64,000 nt of DNA, from the NCBI GenBank assembly GCA_934717185.1, contig CAKUYQ010000003.1:76033-140032 (forward strand), written 5' to 3'. This DNA comes from an uncultured Bacteroidales bacterium (GTDB taxonomy: Bacteria > Bacteroidota > Bacteroidia > Bacteroidales > UBA932). The notes beneath the pieces were generated by a model. That model was not told the origin of the DNA. It saw only the letters and a program-made list of their open reading frames with translations, and ran no database searches. Both the position numbers and the translations under genes were made by a program. Position 1 is the stretch's first letter. The number at the start of each line of letters is the position of its first letter. Positions 27,322 to 36,654 of this stretch are shown here, in pieces.

Positions 27322-28823
27322 CTGTTGGCCCTCCTTATCTCATTTAAAACCAAATCGCTTCCAAGTACCTCGGAGCAAACTACAATCGAGCCCACCAATA
27401 CGCCGAGTATTCCGTGAGAATTAATGCTCTGCCCTGCAAGAAGCAGATTAGGTATTTTTGTCTTATATGAAACCCTGCCGGCAGGGCCTAATGCAATATC
27501 CTTTGCTATGCCATACAATGCACCATCCCTGGTACTGTTATAATCTCTGTATGTAAGTGGAGTTGAGGTATAGAACCCCTCTATGGCTGCACTCAGCCCA
27601 GGGCATATCTTCTCAACCTCTGCAATCAATTTAATGGCATGTTCTCGTTTGAATCTTTCATAATCATCCCCTCTTCTGCCGCTAATGGTGTTGCTCCACT
27701 GCACTAAATCCTCCATATTCATATAGGAGATAATCGCCCCTGCCCTTGCAAAAGAGGTATCATTTGCAAAGTGCATGTAAAGATAGCCCTTTGGCCAATC
27801 GACTCCACTATACGACTCACATCCCCAAGGAGAACCTTTATAGCCGTAAAGGTTGCTGTTCATATACGGCATCATCCCATCCTTGAACAAAAGATAAACC
27901 GTAAAACCACCAACAGTACTTGGCAGAGAGTCTATCCTGTTTTTATATGCAGGTCTTATAATCTTGGAATCTATAAGCTTCATGCAGACACGCGGATCGA
28001 CCGCAGAGATGACAATATCCGCATCATAAAAATTGCCGTCTGCCGTCTCTACACCAACAGCTTTAGAATCGTTACATACAATCCTCACAACCCTCTTTTC
28101 TGTAAGTACCACTCCTCCAAAACCCTCTATTCTACGGACTAACAACTTTCCTATAATATCACTTCCACCAGCTATTCTAAATGCACTTTTATTGTAGAAA
28201 TCCATTATAAAGGCATGCAGAGAGAAGGGTGTCCTATCCTTTACAGCAGCATACAGAGGGAGCGAACCCACAAGTACCTCCTTGAGTAGCGGATCTGCAA
28301 TCAAATCATCCAACACATCATTTATGCTTCTTAACTGATACTCTGTATTGAGAACAATATCTGTATCCACGCACTCCTTTGAATGGAACTGCGATGCCTC
28401 TGCAATACCGCTTACAATACTATAATACTTGGCCAAGTTGTCTTTTTCAGCGGGGAAATAGCCTCCCATCTGCTCTATAAAGGCATCTCTTCCATTGGCA
28501 AACTTAAACCTCTCTCCACCAAGAGCAATAATATCATAAGCGCTTTCATCCAATCTGCTGAGCTGCAATTTCTCTCTAATACCAAAAAAACGCAACAGCC
28601 TGTCTAACACCTGCCCATGGTCTGCACTCCCTATAAAGTGCATTCCCGTTTCAAACTTAACCCCTCTTCTGTTAAAACATTGCAGACATCCGCCAATCTG
28701 TGGTTGCTGCTCCAAAACCGTAACATCATATCCGTTAGATGACAGAACGGCTCCGCAGGAGAGACCTCCAAGGCCGCTCCCAATAACAACACACCTCTTT
28801 TTATTTTTACCAATGTAATTCAT
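27318..28823 (-). CDS. Phytoene-desaturase/isomerase-like flavoprotein 1
   Basis: A paralogue of the next gene, also 501 residues: CVVIGSGLGGLSCGAVLSSN, LEQQPQIGGCLQCF and the C-terminal LLLAGQSINSHGILGVLVG. The equal length and the four-base overlap suggest duplication and perhaps a heterodimer. It lies 27 bp downstream of the MMPL exporter gene. Confidence 0.8.
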   Translation of the reverse strand: MNYIGKNKKRCVVIGSGLGGLSCGAVLSSNGYDVTVLEQQPQIGGCLQCFNRRGVKFETGMHFIGSADHGQVLDRLLRFFGIREKLQLSRLDESAYDIIALGGERFKFANGRDAFIEQMGGYFPAEKDNLAKYYSIVSGIAEASQFHSKECVDTDIVLNTEYQLRSINDVLDDLIADPLLKEVLVGSLPLYAAVKDRTPFSLHAFIMDFYNKSAFRIAGGSDIIGKLLVRRIEGFGGVVLTEKRVVRIVCNDSKAVGVETADGNFYDADIVISAVDPRVCMKLIDSKIIRPAYKNRIDSLPSTVGGFTVYLLFKDGMMPYMNSNLYGYKGSPWGCESYSGVDWPKGYLYMHFANDTSFARAGAIISYMNMEDLVQWSNTISGRRGDDYERFKREHAIKLIAEVEKICPGLSAAIEGFYTSTPLTYRDYNSTRDGALYGIAKDIALGPAGRVSYKTKIPNLLLAGQSINSHGILGVLVGSIVVCSEVLGSDLVLNEIRRANR

Positions 28824-28850
28824 AGCCGTTCACATTATCATAGCTTACCC

Positions 28851-31800
28851 CTATGCCCCCTTTATCAAATTGTTTAAATCAATACAGCAATCCGCTTTTG
28901 GATAGCTGCCAGGCAGAGAATCACCGCAAAGATGTACAAAATGCAGATTATGAGGAATAGACGATATATTTGCCGCCAATGCTGCAGAATCATAATCTCT
29001 CTCAAAGGCATAAACTTCATACTCCGTGTAAGCCAGCGCAAAGATAAGGGCAAATTCCCCTTGTCCGCTGTTTTTTATCCAAACTGTGCCTCTCTTGTCG
29101 TTACTGCCGCCATTCTCTTTAGAATATTTGTCGGGAAGCGGAGAAAGATCTGCCTTTTTTATCAATTTGAAAATCTTCCGCGCACGCGCCTCTACATCCG
29201 GCCCTTTGTAATAATATTTAAGGGAGGCGTAAGGGATAAAATATTCTACAGTCTCTAATTTTGAGCAAAGTTCCTTATAGTGGGATCTGTAATACCTGCC
29301 AAAATATGAGGTGAGCGCCCTGTCTTTTTGCACATCGTACTGCGAGCCGCAAATCTCCATGTAATCGTTGTATGAGACCCTTTTACCAACCTGCATAAAC
29401 AGCGAACCGGGTCTGAGCATAAAATCATTTTTAGGAAGCACATGGCCAAAGCCGTGTATAAAGAGCGGAACTATATCTGCCTTAAGCTCGTTTGCAAGGT
29501 AAAAAGCCCCCTTGTGGAACCGCCCTATAGAGCAGTCTGCAGAACGGGTTCCCTCCGGAAAAACAAGTATCGAATAGCCGCGCTCCATAAGATCCCTCAT
29601 CCTTGGCAGACTCGCCTCGGCACCGTTTGAAACGGGATAAAACTCCGCAAACTTAATTATTCTGCCATAGAACGGATTGTTCCACACCCAATCGTTGGTT
29701 AACACAACAATCTTTGGCGAAAGCATTAAGGTACACATTAAATCTATGTGAGACTGATGATTGCAGATTATTACCGCAGGCTTTTCAAAGGTCTCGCCAA
29801 AAGGATTTTCCAATTTGAACGGGGCTGCAGGTATTCTGTATATTGCGAATTTTGCAAGTCTCTGTAACAGACGGTGGAAACGCAGTTTACGTTTCTCTGT
29901 GGCTTTAAGCAGCCTTAGCGTTACAAAACCGTACGGCAGAACACAAAAATATGCAGCAAACAGAAAGAACATAAAGGATCTAAGCGAGCGGGCAATCCTC
30001 CCAATGGTAAGCGGAACATCCCTGTACTTGCCCCGTTTGGCGATAATCCACCTAAAAACAAGCGGAGGCAGATAGTACGCCATCACAACAACCGTAAGCA
30101 TACCAATTATAGCCACAATTGCCAAAGAACTGAGTGCCGGATGCTTTGCAAATGCAAGCATACCCATACCCGCAAACATTATAAGAGCAGAAAGCGCCAC
30201 GCTCCTCTTGTAAGATGCAAGCAACCTCTTTCCGTAAGCATATTCGTAAATCAGCCCCTCTGTTATGAAAATGGTATAGTCATCCCCCTGTCCAAATATA
30301 AATGCCGCCAATATAACGCTCACTATATTAAACTGAATACCAAATATCTGCATAATTCCCAATATCCATAGCCAACTCACAGCCAAAGGCAAAAAAGAGA
30401 GCAGGCTCAGCTCCACAGATGCAAAAGAGAGCCACAAAAAGAGAAAAACAACAAACCCGCAGATAAACCCAATATAGTTAAACTCATCAGACAATATTGA
30501 GACCAATCTGTTTCCAACATCACCCGAATCAAACACAAAACTGTTCTTATCCAAAATACCGGCATCCCTTATCTCATTCTTAATCATTTCACTACTGCCT
30601 GCAGGCACTTTAAGATAATTTACAACTCTAACCAAAGAATCCGTTTCAATTATATAGTTCCTCCCCATAAGCTCCATAATAGGGGCAAAATAGTCTATCC
30701 CCTTTATCTCACACTCAGAGGCAGTACCATTAGGCCCCAATGTCACACTCTCCACAAACGGAGCGAAAGCAGTGCCGCTGAAACCGGCCTTTATCTTGCA
30801 AAACTGCAGGGTATCCACAATATCCGCATGTCTGCTCCAAAGATCCTTCCACCTCTGTTGCCCGCTCATTTGTGCGGCAGCAGAGGGGATAAAACCGCCA
30901 ATCCCCTTTATCTCAATAATCTTCTGCTTCCCGACAAAGCCCTCCAATCCTTTAATAAGTCTCTCGTTCCCCTCCAAAGCCTCATTTATGTTCCGGCCTT
31001 GAGATACGGCATAGATATATGTTGTAGAATCATTGGAAAGATTGCTTTGCAGAAAAGCCATATCCTCTCTCTGAGCATCTGTCATATAATTAATATGCCC
31101 TATATTGGAATCAAAGGAGGTGTAAAGGCTGAAATAGCCAAACAGAACCGTAAGCAGAAATACAGGCAGAGCCAATCGCACGGCAATCTTGCCATTTCCA
31201 TGGGTACTCCCCTTTTCACAACCTTTTTCCAAGTCCCCTTTACCCAATGCGGTTCTGCCGCCATCCCTTACAAAAAGAGGCATAAACAGCAGTACAAAAA
31301 GGATAGTTCCAATAAGGGTAAATGACCCGAAAAGACCAAGGTCCCTCATTGCCTCGGCCTTTAGGAAAACAAGACATAGAAACGCACCAACAGTTGTTAT
31401 ATTCCCAATAAGAAGAGGGGTAACCATCTCTTTGAGCGCCGTACGCCTGTTAGGTTCATGTCTTAAATGATCCAAAAAATGCAACGGATAATTGGCTGCA
31501 ATACCAATTATTACAGACCCTATACCAAGAACTATAACAGAAATGCTACTCTTAAAAAGTGCCATAACTCCAAGGGCAAAAACACCACCAAACAGCAGTG
31601 CTGCAAAGATCCACAGCAGATACGACAATCGCCTGAACGAGACTACAAGAAGGGTAAATATAAGCACTATAGAGAGTGCAACAGCCCAAATACTGTCCCT
31701 TTTAATCTGAGTGGAGTTTGTAACCGCAATAAGAGGCCCCCCGACAGCAGAAACAGCCACCTCCGGAGCACTCTCCTCAACACTAAGCATTATATCATCC

Positions 31801-32522
31801 AACAGCTCTGCAAGCAACTCATTGTTATGCGTTTCGCTCATCCCAAACGGAGAGGTAAAAAAGGCAAACGCCCTGCACTCATCGCTACTTAATATCCTTC
31901 CGTCTGCAATTTTAAAATTATCCCCGGCAACATTAAAGGAATTAAGCCTCTGCAGCACAGGATAAAACAGATTAAGCGGGTCATACTGCACATTCCCGGC
32001 AAGCATTCCACCGGTTGGGAGCATAAGCAGCATCTTGTCATTATCCAACTGCTTCCCCACAAATCCTGGTATTGTTAGCAAGCTGTCTACCCTTGCGTAA
32101 TCTTTAGAAGACAAAAAGAGCCTGTAGTTCTCCCGTATAAAATCTACGAGATTAAACATACCATACTCATCTACACCAAATTGCAGATTGGTAATAATCC
32201 TGTTTGTATCGCACCTCTCAACAGTTGCAGCAAAACTATCCAAAGCATTGGAGAGCATCTCGGCTCTCTCTATTGCACTATATTTTGCAGAATCCCTTAC
32301 AGAAAAGATAACCACTATCCTGTCCTGCCCTCCAAGATGTTTGTAGACCTCGGTATATTTTTCAGTCTGTTCGTCCGATGGAAGAAAATCCGCTATATCC
32401 TCCTTATACTCAATTGAAAAGATTCTCCAAACGAGCAGAGCGCAAATGGCCGAAAAAAACAACAGCACCATCCCACGCCTGCCAACAAGCGAATCATATA
32501 TTTTAAGAAAAAAATTTATCAT
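28851..32522 (-). CDS. MMPL/RND exporter fused to a lysophospholipid-type acyltransferase
   Basis: Residues of about 1-790 are an RND/MMPL lipid exporter with two six-helix blocks and two large periplasmic loops (IADFLPSDEQTEKY near the start, GQGDDYTIFITEG in the second block). A soluble LPLAT domain follows at about 860-1070, with NHQSHIDLM (HxxxxD) and VFPEGTRS. The last 80 residues (WIKNSGQGEFALIFALAY, AFERDYDSAALAANI) resemble part of a methyltransferase-like fold. The ATG at 32522 overlaps the glycosyltransferase stop (ATGA). The protein would couple acylation to export of the aryl polyene lipid. Confidence 0.85.
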   Translation of the reverse strand: MINFFLKIYDSLVGRRGMVLLFFSAICALLVWRIFSIEYKEDIADFLPSDEQTEKYTEVYKHLGGQDRIVVIFSVRDSAKYSAIERAEMLSNALDSFAATVERCDTNRIITNLQFGVDEYGMFNLVDFIRENYRLFLSSKDYARVDSLLTIPGFVGKQLDNDKMLLMLPTGGMLAGNVQYDPLNLFYPVLQRLNSFNVAGDNFKIADGRILSSDECRAFAFFTSPFGMSETHNNELLAELLDDIMLSVEESAPEVAVSAVGGPLIAVTNSTQIKRDSIWAVALSIVLIFTLLVVSFRRLSYLLWIFAALLFGGVFALGVMALFKSSISVIVLGIGSVIIGIAANYPLHFLDHLRHEPNRRTALKEMVTPLLIGNITTVGAFLCLVFLKAEAMRDLGLFGSFTLIGTILFVLLFMPLFVRDGGRTALGKGDLEKGCEKGSTHGNGKIAVRLALPVFLLTVLFGYFSLYTSFDSNIGHINYMTDAQREDMAFLQSNLSNDSTTYIYAVSQGRNINEALEGNERLIKGLEGFVGKQKIIEIKGIGGFIPSAAAQMSGQQRWKDLWSRHADIVDTLQFCKIKAGFSGTAFAPFVESVTLGPNGTASECEIKGIDYFAPIMELMGRNYIIETDSLVRVVNYLKVPAGSSEMIKNEIRDAGILDKNSFVFDSGDVGNRLVSILSDEFNYIGFICGFVVFLFLWLSFASVELSLLSFLPLAVSWLWILGIMQIFGIQFNIVSVILAAFIFGQGDDYTIFITEGLIYEYAYGKRLLASYKRSVALSALIMFAGMGMLAFAKHPALSSLAIVAIIGMLTVVVMAYYLPPLVFRWIIAKRGKYRDVPLTIGRIARSLRSFMFFLFAAYFCVLPYGFVTLRLLKATEKRKLRFHRLLQRLAKFAIYRIPAAPFKLENPFGETFEKPAVIICNHQSHIDLMCTLMLSPKIVVLTNDWVWNNPFYGRIIKFAEFYPVSNGAEASLPRMRDLMERGYSILVFPEGTRSADCSIGRFHKGAFYLANELKADIVPLFIHGFGHVLPKNDFMLRPGSLFMQVGKRVSYNDYMEICGSQYDVQKDRALTSYFGRYYRSHYKELCSKLETVEYFIPYASLKYYYKGPDVEARARKIFKLIKKADLSPLPDKYSKENGGSNDKRGTVWIKNSGQGEFALIFALAYTEYEVYAFERDYDSAALAANISSIPHNLHFVHLCGDSLPGSYPKADCCIDLNNLIKGA

Positions 32523-33307
32523 TGCCCACACCTCCGTTTAAAAAGTTTTCTGAATAAATTTACGGGCCATCCGTAAAAGATTGCAGACAATGTAAGGAAG
32601 GTATTGAGCAGACTTATCCGAGCAAAATCCTTTGCGGGACGGAAATGTGTCACACGCTCCTCTTTTGGGGGATAATACACATTAATACCAATAGGCAGTA
32701 ATCTTACCCCTCCCCACGCTGCAAAGACAAGCAGCTCCAACTCAGCCTCATATCTATAAGACAATATCCAACCGGAGCGCATCTTGCCAAGCGGATAGGC
32801 CCTAAAACCGGTCTGAGTGTCGGGAAGATTACAACCTGTCTGAACCGTAAACCAAAAATTTGAAAATCTGTTGGCAAAACCGCTCTTTCCCGGCATATTT
32901 GCGGTATTGAAATTACGGCTGCCAATTATCAAAGCTCCGTGGTTCTGCTCAATTGCAGTTGCAAAAACAGGCAGATCTGATGCCAAATGCTGGCCGTCTG
33001 CATCCATTGTAACTGCATACTCATATCCCAACTCCACCGCCCTTTCAAAGCCAACCTTAATAGCATACCCCTTACCTCTGTTCTTGCCATAACTCACAAC
33101 CTCAACAGGCAGACAGGCAGCTTTCAAAAGTTCTTCCGAACCGTCTGTACTTCCGTCGTTTACAACAATAACATTGGAAGAATACTGCAAAACAGACTCA
33201 ACAACACGCACAATAGAACCTGCATTATTAAACACAGGGATAAGCACACAGCTTTTTAATTCTGTAAATTTTCTTGTTGTATCGTTAAAGGCTAAGTCCA
33301 TTTGCAC
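32519..33307 (-). CDS. Family 2 glycosyltransferase of the cluster
   Basis: The 262-residue GT-A enzyme shows LIPVFNNAGSI, VVNDGSTDGSEELL, GKNRGKGYAIKVGFERAV, the DADGQH metal motif (about residue 101) and a C-terminal amphipathic or hydrophobic tail. In aryl polyene clusters a glycosyltransferase of this type, often fused or adjacent to an acyltransferase, builds the lipid anchor. Here it is translationally coupled to the exporter-acyltransferase gene. Confidence 0.82.
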   Translation of the reverse strand: MQMDLAFNDTTRKFTELKSCVLIPVFNNAGSIVRVVESVLQYSSNVIVVNDGSTDGSEELLKAACLPVEVVSYGKNRGKGYAIKVGFERAVELGYEYAVTMDADGQHLASDLPVFATAIEQNHGALIIGSRNFNTANMPGKSGFANRFSNFWFTVQTGCNLPDTQTGFRAYPLGKMRSGWILSYRYEAELELLVFAAWGGVRLLPIGINVYYPPKEERVTHFRPAKDFARISLLNTFLTLSAIFYGWPVNLFRKLFKRRCGQ

Positions 33308-33338
33308 TATTACATAATTGTAGGATTATAGGAGGGTT

Positions 33339-33716
33339 CTATATCTCATTTTTAGAAAGCACCACAGACATTTTTGTGCAAACCGCAAGACCGCAACAGA
33401 TTGCAGCCTTAAGCCTGTACACGCCACCCTCTTTCTCAATTCCGTAAAGCTCAATTACATACTCACTGTTTTCATTTGGTCTCACAAGAGAGATATACTT
33501 TATATTTTTTACCTCCTTAACATACAACACGGTATTAAGGAGCTGCTCCGCACATTCAACCACCATCTGCAGCTGGCACACGCCCGGCGTTATAGGCTCA
33601 CCGGGGAAATGAGCTTTAAAGATCTCATGTTCATCGTTAAGTCTTATTGTAAAACGCTGTTTGTCACAGCACTCCTCTCTTTTTATCACATAAAAGAAAC
33701 TATCCGAAAGCCTCAT
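33339..33716 (-). CDS. Hotdog-fold dehydratase subunit with His but no catalytic Glu
   Basis: The 125-residue product carries HFPGEPITPGV, the FabZ-type motif with its catalytic His. The residue aligned with the catalytic Glu of GVLxIE is Gln (GVCQLQ). The other hotdog protein of the cluster (40464-40904) has the reverse pattern. The ATG overlaps the stop of the upstream gene (ATGA). I infer a heterodimeric 3-hydroxyacyl-ACP dehydratase with a shared active site. Confidence 0.75.
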   Translation of the reverse strand: MRLSDSFFYVIKREECCDKQRFTIRLNDEHEIFKAHFPGEPITPGVCQLQMVVECAEQLLNTVLYVKEVKNIKYISLVRPNENSEYVIELYGIEKEGGVYRLKAAICCGLAVCTKMSVVLSKNEI

Positions 33717-34207
33717 CTCTTTACAAAAGTATAATTAATCCTGTACTTCAAATCCTTTACAACAATGTCCTCCCCCTCTTGGACAACCTCAAATCCGCAA
33801 TCCTGCGGGACATTAGGAAAACAAAGCATATAATCTATATCCCGCCTAAGCACCCGCCTTATATACCATCTGTCCATAAACTTCACCACATCAACAAGTT
33901 TCACCCTCTTTCTGCTACCCAACCGGCCTTTAATGGCACTGCTGAGCTTAAAATCAAACGCCTTTATACCAAACTCATTTACCAAAGTGCCAACCATCCC
34001 CCCCTCTGTTTTTTTTATTATCAATATTCCCGACAACTTATTCCCTCTCATATCAACTGCCACAACATTCTCAGATACACCGGCTGCATCGAATGAGACA
34101 ATTGCTCTCTGTCGTTTGTACACAACAGTATCGCCAACCTCTGCACCAAACAGAGATACGTGAGCAAGACAGAGAATCAAAAGTATATTAAAAATGGCAA
34201 CTCTCAT
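33713..34207 (-). CDS. Secreted protein, DUF3261-like position and size
   Basis: The 164-residue product has an N-terminal signal (FNILLILCLAHVSLFGAE) and a beta-rich mature part (VVAVDMRGNKLSGILIIKK, FGIKAFDFKLSS). Size and position between a LolA-like and a dehydratase gene match the DUF3261 outer-membrane lipoprotein found in aryl polyene clusters. No lipobox Cys is evident at the expected place, so it may be a periplasmic form. The assignment rests mainly on context. Confidence 0.5.
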   Translation of the reverse strand: MRVAIFNILLILCLAHVSLFGAEVGDTVVYKRQRAIVSFDAAGVSENVVAVDMRGNKLSGILIIKKTEGGMVGTLVNEFGIKAFDFKLSSAIKGRLGSRKRVKLVDVVKFMDRWYIRRVLRRDIDYMLCFPNVPQDCGFEVVQEGEDIVVKDLKYRINYTFVKR

Positions 34208-34229
34208 AAATTAAGTCATCTGTAATTCA

Positions 34230-34913
34230 TTATTTTACAACAAAACGTACCACCTCTATCTCCTCATTCAGAACAATATTCTTGAGCTCTATTATAGTTT
34301 CGTCTCCACCCCTATCTGTCATAATAATCTTATCCACCACTTTTTTATCGGGAAGAAAAAAGAGCTTTACAGCCTTGAACATCTGCTTTATCTCCTTTTT
34401 AGCCGGCGTCAATTCAGCCATATACAACTTTTTGTCGGCCGAAGAGAAGAGTGAAAATGTAAAATCTTTGCTCTCTCCCAAAGACTCTCCTGTTACGCTA
34501 CCCATCATAATTGAGGCAATCTCCGTAAACAGTTTGCTCTGTCTTATATCTATCTCGCTTTTTCCTTGTGCAGATTTTATTATCGCCTTTCCTTCTTCTA
34601 TTGCAAAAATATAGCTGTACGGGCTTACATACTCCCACCTGAATGAAGAGGGGCGGGCATATAGCATCTTGCCCTGCGAAACCATTTTGCTACCAAGTAG
34701 TTGCATTGTCTTAACCTGTACAAAATCTGCCTTTATTGTCTTTGTCTGAGACGTAGCCTCCTTAATTAACGCAATAACGGAACTCTGTTCATCTGCAGGA
34801 ACAGGGATAAGATTCTGAGCTCTTGCATACGAAAATGTCAACAGTACAAGCGCAACTGCCAAGATAGCCTTGCTGCCAAAACATAATGTTCTATATAAAA
34901 TTCTCATACCCAT
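34230..34913 (-). CDS. LolA-like outer membrane lipoprotein carrier
   Basis: The 227-residue protein has a signal peptide (LAVALVLLTFSYARAQ) and LolA features: IKADFVQVKTMQLLGSKMVS, MLYARPSSFRWEYVSPYSYI and a curved-barrel pattern of alternating strands. In aryl polyene clusters it is thought to ferry the pigment lipid, rather than lipoprotein, from the MMPL pump across the periplasm. It is read toward the DUF3261-like gene 22 bp away. Confidence 0.82.
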   Translation of the reverse strand: MGMRILYRTLCFGSKAILAVALVLLTFSYARAQNLIPVPADEQSSVIALIKEATSQTKTIKADFVQVKTMQLLGSKMVSQGKMLYARPSSFRWEYVSPYSYIFAIEEGKAIIKSAQGKSEIDIRQSKLFTEIASIMMGSVTGESLGESKDFTFSLFSSADKKLYMAELTPAKKEIKQMFKAVKLFFLPDKKVVDKIIMTDRGGDETIIELKNIVLNEEIEVVRFVVK

Positions 34914-35162
34914 GTTTATTGGCCTTGGCCTTAGCTTTGGCCTTAGCTAATTTAGTTTATTGTTTATAGTTAAGAGTTCGCTTATGCGTAGCTTTTCCTC
35001 GCCATGGCAAAGTTCAAACAAGTTTATCTTTGCTCATTTGGCTTACGGAAAAGGTTTATAGTCAGTTTAACAGCTTTGGCTTTAGCTTTGGCTTTAGCTT
35101 AAATTAATCTTTTAAAGCCAATGCCAACGCTAATGCCAACGCTTTCTTTACTCTATAAACTT
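34914..35162. repeat. Composite GGC(C/T)TT(A/G)GC / GCCAATGCC repeat region
   Basis: Two clusters of the 6-base steps (34918-34953 and 35067-35160) surround a stretch with TTTATAGTTA-type sequence. TTGGCTTTAGC steps on the left and GCCAACGCT steps on the right can pair as a long hairpin. A TTTACTCT module ends it beside the EmrE-like stop. No gene is seen here. Confidence 0.6.
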
Positions 35163-35516
35163 TTATTTAACCACAAAATAACACCCTGCAATTATAAGAG
35201 CCACACCAAACCACCTTGTAAGCGGAGCATGCTCATGAAATATAATCACAGAAGCAATCATTCCAAAAACATAACTTATGCTTATTATAGGATATGTTAC
35301 GTTAAACGGAAAATGCTTTAACATATATACCCAAATCAATGATGCAGCTATATAGCTTATGCCGCAGGCTGCAATCCACCAGTTAGTTACCAGCTCACCC
35401 ACACAACGCCAGGTAAACGACAACCGCTCCATCTTTTCCAAGGCCAATTTTAAAAACACATGACCCGCCGTAAGCAACACACTCTGAAATATTGCCCATG
35501 GTATTATTTTCCACAT
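35163..35516 (-). CDS. Small four-helix EmrE/EamA-like membrane protein
   Basis: The ATG at 35516 is preceded by GGAG and overlaps the upstream stop by 13 bp. The 117-residue product has four helices with the SMR/EamA pattern (LTAGHVFLKLALEKM, YIAASLIWVYML, VTYPIISISYVFGMIASVII). It may move an undecaprenyl-type or pigment intermediate. A flippase role is inferred only from its fold and place in the cluster. Confidence 0.65.
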   Translation of the reverse strand: MWKIIPWAIFQSVLLTAGHVFLKLALEKMERLSFTWRCVGELVTNWWIAACGISYIAASLIWVYMLKHFPFNVTYPIISISYVFGMIASVIIFHEHAPLTRWFGVALIIAGCYFVVK

Positions 35517-36616
35517 ACTTTCTCCAATATAATTAATGCACAATCTCTCCCCTCTGCCATATTTATCAACAATAGCCTGCGAACTTCGTCATTTTCCGTA
35601 GTTTTATCAATCAAGCCATCTGACACATAGGACAATATACCACTTTCAGCATATCTGCCCGCATACATCATCTTTGGTATATAACCCCCTCTAATACAGC
35701 ATACAGCAGCATAAAAGCCTAATGCAGATGACGAAAACCCCTCCCCAAAAATATTTTTATAACGCAACAAAGGCAACCCCTTTACCGTATGCCCCGCCTC
35801 ATCACTAAATAACTGCCTCAAAACCGCACTGTAACATTCATCTTTAGCAGAATTCCCGCTAACTCCCAAAACTACGCCATCCAATTTGGATGCATCTATT
35901 TCTGCGCTATCCAACAATCTCTTAAAGTTATATCTTAACATCTGCTCTGTTGGCCTGTACATAAGTTCTGCCCCGCAAATTCTTGCTACGGCATTGGTAG
36001 CATCTGTGCTTAACATTACAGACACTGCAGCCTCACTACAAATCTCATGCACCCCATCTACATATCCACTCTTTTTCATAAACGAATAATATGTTGGTGA
36101 CATCTCATCATGAGCACCCACCAAAGCACTATATATTGAGCCGCTCTCCATCTGCATAACGGCATCCAACAAAGCAGAATCAAAAGAGATTCCTCTGTGG
36201 GAATATGTTGCATTATATCCGTTACATTTTAGATATATACCTATAAGGGAACTTATTGTATTATGAGTAGACTGCATGAAATGGGTTGGCTTTAAGAACT
36301 GCTCCCCCTCATTGCACAGAGCACTGAGAAAATGTTCCGTGTTCTCTATGCACCCCATTCCGGTACCGGTTATTATAGCATCCGGAACAGCTATGCCGGC
36401 CCCCTTTACAACCGTTAACGACGTTGCTATGGCACGTTTAAGTATCTTTCCAAGCCTCCGGCTCTCCAAAGGTGTAACAAACTCTTTAAAGTTAGGGTCT
36501 TGTGCCCTAACGTACGGTTCATTATACAACATTGGAGACAACATCCATTCTTCACTCAAAGGTTTCTGAATGGATATCTGCGCAACCTCTTTTACATATA
36601 TATTCTGTTTTTTCAT
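35504..36616 (-). CDS. Ketosynthase-like chain-length-factor protein without catalytic Cys
   Basis: The 370-residue thiolase-fold protein aligns with ketosynthases (ITGTGMGCIENTEHF, NTISSLIGIYLKCNG, VSVMLSTDA). The nucleophile position reads SHRGISFDSALL, with Gly in place of Cys, and the second His region reads KNIFGEGFSS, with Glu in place of His. It should therefore be a chain-length-factor partner of an active ketosynthase, most likely the one encoded next (36655-37902). KS-CLF heterodimers are the elongation core of aryl polyene synthases. Confidence 0.78.
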   Translation of the reverse strand: MKKQNIYVKEVAQISIQKPLSEEWMLSPMLYNEPYVRAQDPNFKEFVTPLESRRLGKILKRAIATSLTVVKGAGIAVPDAIITGTGMGCIENTEHFLSALCNEGEQFLKPTHFMQSTHNTISSLIGIYLKCNGYNATYSHRGISFDSALLDAVMQMESGSIYSALVGAHDEMSPTYYSFMKKSGYVDGVHEICSEAAVSVMLSTDATNAVARICGAELMYRPTEQMLRYNFKRLLDSAEIDASKLDGVVLGVSGNSAKDECYSAVLRQLFSDEAGHTVKGLPLLRYKNIFGEGFSSSALGFYAAVCCIRGGYIPKMMYAGRYAESGILSYVSDGLIDKTTENDEVRRLLLINMAEGRDCALIILEKVCGK

Positions 36617-36654
36617 TATAACATCACTTAGAAGCCTGTTCCATTTTACTCGCC

